From positions 2,728,001-2,792,000 of the forward strand of contig NEEC01000010.1 of assembly GCA_002189035.1 (NCBI GenBank): DNA of 64,000 nt, read 5' to 3'. Shown piece by piece: positions 47,126 to 60,851 of this stretch. This DNA comes from Utricularia gibba. Taxonomy: Eukaryota; Streptophyta; Magnoliopsida; Lamiales; Lentibulariaceae. The position numbers and the translations under genes are program-made. Every line of letters starts with the position of its first letter. Within the stretch, counting starts at the first letter, position 1. The notes below the pieces were generated by a model. The model was not told the origin of the DNA. It did not search any database and was given only the letters and a program-made list of their open reading frames with translations.

Positions 47126-47921
47126 TCAGGCGCAGCCTCGTGGAGATTTTGAAATCGGCCCAAATGGCGTGGAGAAGAAGCCGGTGATTACTGTATCGTT
47201 GATGCAGTGATGAAACGACGTCGTCTCTCCGCCCTTGCTCTTCGCGTTCCAGCACTCTCCACAGAACTTCTCCCCTTTCTCCTCATTTTCCTTGTTGCAT
47301 TTCAGTCGCCGTGGTGAACTCAGGTGGTAACCGCCGTCAAGATTCGGATCCAAGGCGGAAGTTGGGGACTCCGCGGCGCTGTTTTTCGCCATTAGCGCCA
47401 GAGAATTCTCGATCTGAACTTTCAAGCACCGCAAACGTCGATTCAAATCATCCACAACAGGCGGTGAGATACGGCTATACAATGGAGCAGCGTGATTCCT
47501 ATTCAGAATAATCGGATGATTCAGCGACAATGACTCCGATTCGGGAGAAATCTCCCTCTCCGAAATGATATCCCCAAACTCGAGGTCGTTTACACTCCTC
47601 AAACGACGGTTTCTTGACTTACGCGGCCTTTTCAGGATCGCAAGGAAGGAGCACCCCTTCAATCTAGACACGAAAGCGAAATTTACCTTCCCCGTGACCG
47701 GAATCCTCCGTCGATTTACTGAGAACGGTGGTTGCGGCGTCTTCCGTCGCTCCAGCAGGTAAATCGAAATCTGATTCGGCGAAATACCGATCTTCTGCGC
47801 AAGCATCACCTGAAATGGCTTGTACTGCAATTCTGGTGTAATTGTCACACGACCAACATCCCTCTCTTTCGAGCCGTCAAAAAACAACAGCGGAAACTCC
47901 CTCCCCCGCCGCCTTCCCCAT
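47126..47921 (-). CDS. plant protein of unknown function, one apparent frameshift
   Basis: A minus-strand frame runs to the stop at 47126 without an early ATG. The only start in the transcript expected from the TATA box is ATG at 47921, giving MGKAAGEGVSAVVF. This joins the long frame if one base is dropped in the T-run at 47879-47884. Total length 796 is one over a multiple of three, and the repaired protein would be 264 residues. The core reads ERDVGRVTITPELQYKPFQ, AQKIGISPNQISIYLLERRK and RRRIPVTGKVNFAFV, then a basic, Ser-rich tail. I believe the core belongs to a conserved plant family of unknown function but cannot name it safely. No membrane segment or catalytic motif is seen. Confidence 0.75.
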
Positions 47922-47988
47922 CTCGGCCGCTCTCCTGCAGATGGCAACAGAGCCCGAAGGAAGGAAAGCGTGACGCGCAATGAACATG

Positions 47989-47996
47989 CTTTTATA
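47989..47996 (-). promoter_or_regulatory. TATA box of the gene at 47126-47921
   Basis: On the minus strand TATAAAAG precedes the ATG at 47921 by about 68 bases. Its position implies transcription begins after the in-frame TTG codons, which supports the ATG at 47921 as start. Confidence 0.6.
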
Positions 47997-48380
47997 GGGC
48001 GCTCTCTGCGTGTATTTGGAGTATGGTAAAAGCGGGAAAATCTGATTTCTTTTCAACTTTACTGATGGTTATAAATTCTAATTACCGAGAAGCGGATTCA
48101 ATTTCGTGGAAATTCATGCTTATTTTTATTTAAACCATAATAAAAAAATTCAATAAAATGAAAATAAGATTTTGTGGGGACCACATAGATGCTTCGCCAG
48201 CAAGCCTTTTCTGTTTGTTACTTGGGTTTCAAGCAAAAGCCAAGTCCAAAAGGAGCACCCCTTTCCTTTTACAGAATTGCCCCCAAAAAATATGCTGCTT
48301 TTTCAAAGGGGTTTTTTTTTTTAAAAAAAATGATCATTTAATTAAAATTCAATATGATAATTTAATTAATAATATATTAA

Positions 48381-48514
48381 TAATTAGATAAACATGCATA
48401 TAATTAAAATTGAAAATCTATTTAATATATAAATTTTAAAAGTGTTGATTTAAATACTATATATCAATTATACTTTCAACTTTATTGAAAGTATAATGCA
48501 TGTTTATCTAATTA
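48381..48514. repeat. nested inverted repeat, MITE-like
   Basis: A perfect 19-base inverted pair lies at 48381-48399 and 48496-48514. Inside and abutting it, a 12-base pair (48468-48479 and 48485-48496) forms a hairpin with a five-base loop. Weaker similarity extends outwards on both sides. No target-site duplication is certain. Confidence 0.6.
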
Positions 48515-48991
48515 TAAATAATTTGAATATATTATTATATCTTATCATCAAAAAATAATAATGAGATGAGTAAACTGTTTTCAGTTCATTGTTTCTAAGA
48601 ATTTGATAATGAAAATGTTACTAAATTGTATCTTCAAAGTTGAATATTTTTTATTTTTTATCATAAAATAAAAAATAATATATTATATTTTATAAATGTT
48701 TTTAAAACATATGAAGCAAATCAAATCACATATTTTTTATATAATATTTTACAAATTATGTGTATTAAAAACACGTGTATGTTGCATATAAATTCATTAT
48801 GTCCAGCGTGGGCCTGTGGTGTGAATGGGCCAGGTTCTATGGCCCAGCCCATTTTGCATCTGTATATTTAAAAATAAAATGGAATTTTTTTCCATTTATT
48901 TTTCAGTTAGCACATGTTTTGAGAAGAGTCTAAAACAAATCGGAAAATGCAATATAAAAATACCTAAAGTCGCACTTTCCAAACCAAGCCC

Positions 48992-50743
48992 TCAGCACAC
49001 ATCAACGGAAGGCTTCACAGTTCCCCGGTGAAGAACCCGGAGAAATGAGAACCCCCTCACCGTGATCTCAAGCTCCGATTCGGGTTTCCCGAATCGCGCC
49101 TTCGTCGATAGCTCGTCGACGACATCCGAGATTTTGTTAATACAATCTCCGATCCCGATAAGCACATTCGCAACGAGGAGGAGTTGCATCACGTCTTTTA
49201 GATCAGCGTTTTCCGGTAAGGATGAGGACTCACCCAAAGCGGTTTTCAGCCTCTCCGCCGCCTCCTTGCAGCCGCCCGTTCCGGCCGGAGACCGGATTGC
49301 CATGGTCTTGATGGCCGTGGATAGTTCCCTTAGAGCAGCGCCCGCTTCCATGCACATTTGGAAACACGGTTCTTGGATCTTCATGGGGATATTCGACCCT
49401 CCCTGGATTTCAAACAATTTGGTTATCATTGGAATTATCGAAAGAGGTCTAGGGTTTATGGGTTTCCATTTTGAGAAATGATTACCAGTTTGGTTTGAGA
49501 AATTGAATCAGCGGAGGCGCTCAGTGTCTGAATCAAGCAGGCGCAGTCTCTAGATAGGGCTCCAAGTTTAAGGTACATGTCCCATGGATGTCTGAACAGG
49601 AACCGCCCATGGCAAGGCTCCCACCATGCAAAATTCGCCTGAAAATGAAAATATTTGTAAGAATTTCATCGTATATGATAAAAAATTGAACAGTAAAAAT
49701 CCATGTTTGTGATCCGTACCAGAGATTCCTCAGTGGGCTTTGAATTGAGCACGCCTTCGTGGATGTGGAGAAAAGGGTTCTCATCTTTCTCGGTGCAAAA
49801 CTTCCCACTTTCTTCATCTCCTGGAATGGCTAAAAATTCCTCCCCATAACCTGAAATTTCGAAGTTCACCACTGAATGGCTTTTTATAAAAAGAGAATTG
49901 CTTAGTGGGATCTTTTGATCTCAGGTTGATTATATTGCAGTGTTTTGGTTCCGAAATTATGTTACGGTGAGAGTTTGGTGGATGCTACCTTCCAGGAAGG
50001 AAGCGAGCTTTTCGATGTTGCCGGCGATGAGATTATGTAAATCTTGGCCGGCCCAGACGGGGCACACGAAGACGGAAACGACTATGCAGGCGGCGCCGCC
50101 AATGATGATGGTGGAGAGTCGCTGGTGAGCCAGCTGTAGTATTTGGTCGATCCGGCAACCGGAAACCGCCACAAGTGCGAACGTGAGGATGAAGATCATC
50201 ACGCCGTAGTCGTATCTCCTCTTCACGTTGGGGATAAATCGCATGAATGTGCACACGGTGGCTAGGAAGAAGACGAGGAAGCCCAACACTATGGGCTCGC
50301 CGTCTTTCCCGGTGAGCTCAGCCAAGTACTCCGCCCCCACGCCAAGAGCTCCGGCCACCAGCGTCGCAATACCCCGGTTGATGCTTTTCGAAAGAGTGCC
50401 ACCTGAATTCAAATAAACAGACATATATACTTGATTAGGACGTCGGCTAGTAGCCCCAAGTGGCTGGCTTTTTCGAATCAACGTTGGACAGGAACCCTAA
50501 CACATGCACACGACGGGAACATGGCTGACCTGCCGTGAACTCGAAGACGACGACGACGGTGAGGATGGCCCACATTCCGGCCTGGCCGAACCCCTCGTAC
50601 AGTGGCCGGAAATAGTACAGCAACGAGACTAATGTGATCGACACCCCGACCTTCAGCGAATGCGTGATTCGCCTGGGATCATCCTTCCCCGTCTTCCTAA
50701 TCATCTCCATCTTCTCCCTTATCGCCATCCCTAACCTCCCCAT
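48992..50743 (-). CDS. aluminum-activated malate transporter (ALMT)
   Basis: Five exons on the minus strand: 50743-50530, 50402-49989, 49850-49720, 49638-49486 and 49402-48992. They give 440 residues in frame. Landmarks are [85 protein letters not shown] and the conserved WEP (WWEPCHGRF). ALMTs are six-helix anion channels. In roots they release malate in response to Al3+, and in guard cells they act in stomatal movement. The sequence is closest to the clade with ALMT1, 2, 7 and 8. The soluble C-terminal half is shorter than in many members. The start at 50743 gives [17 protein letters not shown]; no better upstream ATG is seen. A CA-rich microsatellite (50774-50800) lies in the leader. Confidence 0.92.
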
Positions 50744-53497
50744 CTCCCAGCTCGATATCCTTAGAAACTCGTCACAGACACAGACACAGACACATATATA
50801 TACATGGCACCCGAGGTCAAACAAGTGGTGCCTGATGCGTCAGCCGGAACCAAGCAGAAAATGTGTTCAATTTTGTTTATTTCTTTATCCACTGTTTGAA
50901 TGAAGAATGGGGAGATAGTGGAGCTCCGGGGAGGTGCTTTTTCTCACTGGGATACAGCTGCGAATTCTGTGAAGCGGATCAAAGTGGGTGCTTCCCTTCT
51001 TTCTTCACTTTTTTTACTACATAAACACACGCACCCGCACACAAACATATTACGTTTCTATATAAAAAGCAATAAAGGCTCGCCCAGTTTCGTTTACACA
51101 CTCACATGCTCCTGTAAAGATGTTCTTCCTCCCCATGGCATAATTAGCTCCATCCCCACTCACCCCGCTCCCTCCTTCAGCTCACCAGGAAGAGTAGGCG
51201 ATATTTCGCAGCCTGAATTTCAGAACACAGTTTCTGGATTTGATCTGATGATGGGATCGCCTCATAATGCTTGTAGTAAAACGGGTTGGATCAACAAATA
51301 AAACAGTGGGGCTGCCACCTACTCATTGCACAAGGGTCTCTCTCCCCAAAGAGTAAAAGGGCTTCGGGTCACTTGGTCCTTCGTACTTCCAGTACTTGCA
51401 CTTTTGGTTCACTGGTTTTGGCACTTATTACTGTGCTTTACTGTAATTTCAGTATTCATTTCTCCCTGAAAAAAAAAAAAAATTATGGATATGTTCTGTT
51501 TTCATAATTTAATTCTATTTAATTTTTGAATACTCTAATCTTTAATCATTATGTAATAAAATTAAAAATTCAGATTATGTGATTAATTTTATAAATTGTT
51601 GAATTTTTTGAATTCTTTTTTTAAATAATTAAATATTATATTAAATTCTATATTATTATTTAAAACAATTTTACAATCTCAAATTAATTTTATTCACATC
51701 ATGTTACAACTAATTATATTTTATATAATTTAAAACATAATTTTAAATTACACAACATATGGTATGTTAACATATTAATTAGATTTTTGTAAAAAAAAAT
51801 CTGATTCCAGTATCTTTTTAATATATATAGTATGTTCTTTTAAAACTGTTTTATTGCATTTACTGTGTTGGTTGTAATAACAAAATACTGCGCTATCTCA
51901 GTTGAGAGAAGTGTTGAATGCATGAAGCAGAGAGAGTCAGATTAAGACAAACAAAAGATGAATAAAGGGGTTGTCCCCCACGGGTGAAGAATGACTAGCA
52001 ATTTGACAACCACATCCCGCACTCCTCCCACATCAAGGACAAGGGGATCCGGATGGATCCCTTCAATGTAAGAAGAGTTTCTAATGATCCGAAAGTCGAT
52101 AATCCGGGTCCGGGTTTAAGGGAATATTCAAATGCAGAACCCGTTCGACATCGGGTTGATTAATAGGATGTTTGGTAGATGGTTTACGATTCATTTAGGA
52201 GGAAGGGACTGGTAACAAATTTAAATTAAATCTAATTTTAAACAAATTTAAAACTCTTACATGTTTTAGACAAAAAAAAGTATTGGTTGTGGGAAAGTTG
52301 TCATATTATATAAAACTTAGAGTATTATTTTATGTAGTTTTAATAATATTTTTGTTTTAGTGGATTCCATTTAATAACCATCTCTATTAACAAAATCCTT
52401 TAAAAAAAAAAGGAATATTTGACTTTGGGGTGATACTAACTATCAAATACAATGTTTGTGAATGCAACAATTATGGAATATGGTATTGGGCCCCATAAAA
52501 AAGAGAAGAAATCCCTATAAAATAACTTATTTACAAAAATATCCAGAAAAAAATGTATCCACACATTACCAAAGTGGGCTAAATATTTATCTGTCTTGGG
52601 GTTGAGATGCTACCTTGCAATAAATATCAAGAATAATATCTATCCACTCACCCAATGTTGAATGTTTTCTAGAGGGGGGCCCACTTTTACACATGAGATA
52701 ATAAATATCAGTGCACCAAAGATGCAGGAAAACATTATTTAAAAAACAATTATAACAATTGACAAATATTATTAGTATGTTTAAAAAATAAAATAACAAA
52801 AAAGGAAGACGACAAAATGATGTGGAATTGTGGGGTGTGCGTCATCATACCATAATACCATATGGCGTTGACTTTTGTGGAGTGGTCCGGTCGCGAACAG
52901 GTCATGTTTCGGTCAAGATGCAGAGGATCCAAAACGAATGTGGTGGTGGCGTGGGCCCCTTCCATCCCCCAAAACGGCGTCGGATTGGGGATGACAATGT
53001 TTCACAAATTTTGAAATTAATAAACTACCTATCACCATTCTCATACAATTAGTAGGGAAAAATGATTTCATTAAGGATGTGAACCATGCCCAATTATGAA
53101 TTATCATGATTTAGAAAATATCGTAATATTTCAATCATCTTTATCATGAGTAATATTACCTAAAAATTAACATAAGATCATCTTTTATACATCAATGATT
53201 CATTGGATCATAACGAATCATTAGGGATTAATGACTCAAAGTGATGGGCTCGGTTATTGAAAAGCATTTTTACAATGATAGAATCAAACGGATCCTACAT
53301 CAGTGATGGAGATTTTATGTTATGGAAGATGAAAATCGACATGTTTGATAATTTTAGTTAAAAAAAAAAAAGAAAGAAAGGAGTGCGTGGCATCGAGATG
53401 GAGTGAGTGTGTGTGGATTCTTGCAGGTCTTAGGGGTTGGTGAGTCAGAAAAAGGAGTGCTGCATCTTCTTACGCGTGGCGGATTCCTGTCCGAAAC
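50744..53497. other. AT-rich intergenic region
   Basis: The first few hundred bases hold ALMT leader and promoter on the minus strand. From 51,470 to 52,000 and 52,140 to 53,400 the DNA is AT-rich. Short frames show no domain. No gene is supported. Confidence 0.55.
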
Positions 53498-53860
53498 ATG
53501 AAAAATCTCGGGTTCACCAACCGCAGCAGGCATCCCTCGCCACACAAGAAGATCTTCCTGCCATCTGTGGCTGCTCCGCTCAGTGCATTCACTGTCGCTG
53601 CTCTGGTGTTCTTGAGTGGAGCTTCTGGCTTTTTGAGGACTCTGTGGCGAATCACACTCAGAGCTCCTTTGGACATGGTGGGGGTGTCCAATGGGCCTGG
53701 AGAGAGTCCAAGAAGGAGACTTGCATGTCGACTGACGGCCATGCAATGCCGGGGATTCTTGAGTATTCCGACATCCACGGCGCTTCTTATGATTGGAGAC
53801 AAGGTCCAGGTTCATCGTCGTAATCCCACTTTCTGTCCAGAACCATCGCTAGCGTCCTGA
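53498..53860 (+). other. possible small gene with conflicting frames
   Basis: Two plus-strand frames overlap. One starts MKNLGFTNRSRHPSPHKK and has a hydrophobic stretch (SVAAPLSAFTVAALVFLSG). The other, open from 53437, ends DIHGASYDWRQGPGSSS just before the next gene. Each has one half that looks protein-like, which would fit a single-base frameshift near 53,620. I do not recognise the family, and both frames may be noise. Confidence 0.25.
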
Positions 53861-53870
53861 ACCGCCGCCG

Positions 53871-54499
53871 ATGGCCGCGCATCTCCTCCCCGGTGGTGGC
53901 GGCTGCTGCAACCCCTTCAGCTGCCTCATCAACTTCGTCTGCACGTGTATTTGCCAGATTATCTGCACCATTCTCCTTTTCTTCGCCCTATTGCTCCTCA
54001 TCCTCTGGCTCATTTTCCGGCCCCGCAGCCTCGAATTCGTCGTCACCGGAGCCTCCCTCGCCGAGTTCGACCTGAATCGGGACACCTTGCGCTACGATTT
54101 GGTCGTCAATCTCACCATTGGGAACCCTAACCAGCGAATCGATGTCCGGTACGATGACATCCAAGCGGCGGCGCTCTACCAGGGCATCGCTTCTCTGCCC
54201 TGGAATTGCAACCCTTTGATCAGGATCGGGATTCTGATGACACGATGACGGCACGATTTCGAGGGCAAAACGTTGTTCCCATGGGGCAAGATGAAATGTC
54301 CAATTACAACCGAGAAAAGAGCTCCGGCGAGTTCGGGTTGGACGTGAGGCTACAAATGTCGGTCCGATTGAAGTTCTTGTTCTTGCAGACATCTTCCGTG
54401 GTGACTCCCAAGGTTGATTGCCCCATTCATATTCCAGTCATCTCCGGTGGCCCCGCCTCGCCGCCGTTTGCGCCGCAGCGATGCGGCTTCATTTGGTGA
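53871..54499 (+). CDS. NDR1/HIN1-like (LEA_2) protein, one apparent frameshift
   Basis: A single exon opens MAAHLLPGGGGCCNPFSC. One hydrophobic anchor follows (IICTILLFFALLLLILWLIF), then a LEA_2-type extracellular domain with NLTIGNPNQRIDVRYDDIQ and the C-terminal pattern VDCPIHIPV. NHL proteins are small plasma-membrane proteins; several take part in defence and stress responses. The frame breaks in the G-run 54182-54184: before it ALYQG, after it HRFSALELQPF. The length 629 is one short of a multiple of three, so one extra G gives 209 residues, the usual size. The ATG at 53871 is the first in good context. Confidence 0.88.
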
Positions 54500-55346
54500 T
54501 GCCGAGTCCATTCGAATCCGCACCTGTTACTTGTTCCCTAAAAAATGTACTCAAAGTTGATAATTTCGCCAAAGGTCACAAATTTGACGTCATTAAAACA
54601 ACAAATGCAAACTCTCTACATCAATATTGGTAAATCATCATGAATTTTAAATAAATCAATATAACTTTTTATTTAATTAATTTAAATAAATAAACATAAA
54701 TAAATTTTTCGTTTGATAAAATTAAATAAACGAACACGAATATGAAAATTTGTATTACTTTGTTCGATATAATAACTCTATATCTAATTATTGATTTTAT
54801 GAGTTTAATTAATTAATTTTATTATGAAAAAATAGGGCTTTTGTATAGTTCTGCGTATCATGCATGCAAAGTGTAGTTGCTCTGCGTCTCCTGAGAAGAA
54901 GGATCTGAAATGGGGAGCGAAGGATGAGAGAAAGACATCTGGATGATTCTAAAAATAGCCGGCCGGGGGTGCGCCTTTCTTCTGGGATTCGCGTATTTGC
55001 ATCAACTTTTACAAGCTCTCTCCTCAACCCGATTCGATTACTGATGCTGTTGCCCGAGTTCTTCACTCATTCATCCTCCGAATTTCGCGCAGTTTTTCCT
55101 CTGCTTCACGTTTCTGTCGTCCCCATTTGTGCATCTCCGTATGTGCATTATCCATCAGCCTCCGTTCTCGTGTTACTCTCCACCGGAATTACGATTTTTT
55201 TTTTCTGGAATTGCGATCGTTGATTTTGTGGAATTGGGGTAACTTAGGGGTTTCTTTTAGGTAGATGTTGATCGGGGTTCCAAATCGTTAGCTTACATGG
55301 TGGAATTGACAGGGGCTAGGGATTTGTAGAAATTGGAAGGCGTTTG
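54500..55346. other. intergenic region and CPK leader
   Basis: The sequence from 54,630 to 54,830 is AT-rich. From 54,900 to 55,346 it looks like the kinase leader (C/T-rich). The start of transcription and any leader intron are not fixed. No gene seen. Confidence 0.5.
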
Positions 55347-57565
<2,219 letters not shown>

Positions 57566-60500
57566 CTGGAGTTAAGTTTCCAGACACTTGGTTTTCAAGG
57601 CGGGAGAAACCAGTGCACTCTTGCTATGTAGCAGGCTCAGCTTATTATCCTCTTGCTTTTACACCTTCACATTCTTTCCATGCATCTCTTTCTGTCTATA
57701 AACACACACACACATACTCATGAAGCAGAATTGTTGTAAATGATTAGTTTGGTGAGGAATAGGATACAAGTGCTTCTTCATTTTTCAGATTACTTGACTT
57801 CCATGGATGCACTCACCTCTTTGTGTTAGCTCCAAAAGTCGTAATTTTCACAAAAACGTGAATAACAGCATATGATATATTCTCCATGCCAGCCAATGAA
57901 GCAAGAATCCTCCATTCAAGCCAAGCCTCTAAGATAAACTACCAAGGTATTATTTGAAATAACTTTTGATTTTAAAGAATCGTTTTAAAACGGTTTTGTT
58001 AGTAAATACAAACGATATTTGTTGAAAAGTACTTTTCGAGAAACTATAGTAAAGAAAACTCAATTTTCATCCCATAATACATAAGCTTATATTGAATGCT
58101 TCGAACACTGGGAGGCTGCCATTTGTACACTAAAGTTTCAATGCACATTCTTTGAATTTTTTTTAAGAAATTATGTTTTTGTTTGTATTTTGTATTAAAA
58201 TTATAATTATTCAACAAAAATGTCATTTTAAATCATATTAATTACCAATTTTGTGAATCCAATAAAAATCATATATTTATTGAAATTGGTTGCTTTTTAT
58301 AGTAATTTTATCTTTATAATAATATTTTAAAAAATTCAAATACCCATTTAAATACAAACAAAAAATATAATTATTTTTACCCATTTTTCTTTTAATTGAT
58401 GTTTGTTGTGTGGTGGTGGATAGTTTTGTTAACAACCGGTACTTCGTTCCACCACCGCCCCTGTCTGGTCTGGCGTCTGGTAGCGGGAGGCGCCGCCACC
58501 CAGTTGGCTACTTCTGCATTACTTCAACGACCCTTCCCTCATACAAAAATGAAGATACGATGGTTAATTCGTAAAAGTGGATGACTGTGATTTATAAAGA
58601 ATTATGTTTGTATTGTGATTTGTGTACTCAATTCTCATGATTTTATATTTAATTTTTAAATTTTTATAAAAAATCCTCTATTATTCTAAAAAAAAAAGGT
58701 TTCATATAATATTTGTATAATTATTCTACTCAATCAATCTCATAGAATAATTCCATTCTTGTTGAGACGAAACATCACACCACTGGACTAAAAACTGTTA
58801 CGGCACGAATCGCTTCTTCGCTCAGGATCCAAACACAGTTTTGAAGAATAAAGCGGTGCCGTGGCGGAGAGGGAGAGGCAACGACGGAACCTCTACCGTG
58901 TCGGTGTGGGCGCATGTTGGAAGTGCTAAAATGAGCTAAGGCGATGGGACAGCATGAAGGCCGGAGTACGCCGCTGACCGAACCAGTGTACCCCTAGGGG
59001 AGGCCGCTGTCGGGACACGTGAACGGTGGAGGACACACGCCGTGATTTTTATTGTACCGGTAGCCGTCTTCTTTCTTGGATTCCGATGCGGGAGCGGCCA
59101 CCGTTCCTCCACGACGCATCCTTTCCGAGCCACCGTCTCCATCACGGATGCCCCTGCCAAATCCATCAACCTCAATGGAGGTACCAACAAAACAAAAATA
59201 TCTTCCACTACCTACAAACACTCCATTGAATTTTTTTTTTATTTTTTTAAAATAAATAATTATAGTTACCAATTTTAAATAGTATTTATACTATACAGTT
59301 TTCTAAGTCATTCAATAAACTAGTTGTATACTTATGCCATCTTAACTCATTCTACACTAAAAACCCTCAAAATGCGTCTTATATTAGATGTGGGTCGTGT
59401 TGAAATTAAAGCTTTTATAGATCAAATAATCACACGTAAAGTTTAAATATATAAAAAATATGAATCACAGTAAAAAAAATTAATCTTAATTAATTATTAA
59501 TGATATAGTAATTTCTTGTATATTTAACTATTTAAATTTCAAATAATGATATGAAATTATTTGTTCTAATATATTCTGGTCTTTGGAGAGAAGTAGAACG
59601 TAGTCTGCTACCCTTGTGAAATAAAGAAAGATGGGTTCCGTTCCTCCTGATGCCCAGGAAGATGGGGAGTGGAGCAGAGATCTGCAATGCGCACCACTCA
59701 CACAGACAAACAAACGACACTCGTGGTAAGAAAAAGTAGCACTCGAACTGCTGCATCGACTGACAACGTTCAGCCGACATAGGAAATGAAGGGTTGATAA
59801 ACATGCCTTAAAACCTAAAAAATCGATTAGACAAAATGATTCCCCACTTCGCATCAGATTTTTTTAGATGCTCAGGTTGAACAGGACCAAAAGCCTCTTT
59901 ATGTAGTGGAACGGTGCCACCCGGGGACCTTTTCACAGTTGTTTAGTTTTTAAACAAGTAATCTTTTTATAGTAAATTATAAACATTCCTAATCAATTAA
60001 AATTAATCTTTTTAAATATAATTCATACTTATATTTATATTTTATATCTGTTATTATATCATTAATTTTAATATTACAAGCAAAAATACTACCAATCATG
60101 TGTTGTTCTCATTGTGATTCTATGGAATTGAATTTTGAAGCCGATGTAATATATATATTGTTTAATTCGAATATTCAATCATGTTATATTATATTATTTT
60201 GAAAAAAAAAATATTTTATACAAAATTAAGAATATCTCTTTATCTAAGCATTCTCTTCTCAATTGGTAATCAATGTGAAATATCATCATTAGATTTATGA
60301 TTTTACATTCTCCATGAATATCACCTTTTCCCACCATTAATATGTACCCGAATGTAACTCTAATATCAAATGTTACAACCTACATTAACCTTGTATAATA
60401 TTGTATTTTTTAGATACTCAAATTTTACAGTTTTACATTTATTTTTTCAAGAAAAAAAATCTCATATTAATCAAAAATATATATTCAAAATATTATTATA

Positions 60501-60640
60501 TTTGAAAAATATATTTAATATATAAGCTTTCATAAGGTCATTGAATTATTTTGTAAATTACGCATGTTTTAGATAATTAATCTACCTAAAGTAATTCTCA
60601 ACATAGTCGTGATGAAGTGGTTTAGCTCCGTGTTGTATTT
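57566..60640. other. long AT-rich intergenic region with GC-rich island
   Basis: The first 250 bases are kinase 3-prime UTR. An isolated GC-rich island at about 58,790 to 59,190 sits in AT-rich DNA and holds overlapping frames on both strands without a recognised domain. A short frame near 59,634 (MGSVPPDAQEDGEW) may be a stray exon but has no partner. No gene is claimed. Confidence 0.45.
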
Positions 60641-60643
60641 AAA

Positions 60644-60661
60644 GGGGGGGGGGGGGGGGGG
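60644..60661 (+). repeat. 18-base poly-G tract upstream of ABCG22 gene
   Basis: An uninterrupted run of 18 G follows a TATTTAAA sequence (60636-60643), about 190 bases before the start codon. It could form a G-quadruplex on the non-template strand. Its true length may be uncertain in the assembly. Confidence 0.9.
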
Positions 60662-60851
60662 ATGGATGATGCCCTGCTTCCATGGTCACAAGTCACAACA
60701 GAAGGCAACTTTTCTGGGAGACTGATTAAACTCGGTAGCCATCTCTTCTCCTCCTCCGGCGTTCCCTGATTGCTTTTCCGATGTGGTCTGTGTGACGCTT
60801 AATTCCCCCATCAAGCTGGGTTTGAATTGATCTCATGCAATTCGCCGGAAG

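Larger units (their letters stand above)
47922..48991. other. intergenic region with nested inverted repeat
   Basis: The first 80 bases hold the promoter of the gene above. The stretch 48,340 to 48,780 is very AT-rich and contains a nested inverted repeat (separate entry). The right end is ALMT 3-prime flank. Confidence 0.5.

Noticed and set aside
47882-47980. Start of the unknown-function gene at TTG 47980
   Set aside because: Not an ATG and too close to the TATA box to be in the transcript.
53470-53815. Minus-strand frames of 110 and 153 residues
   Set aside because: Mirror frames of a GC-richer plus-strand block; no domain.
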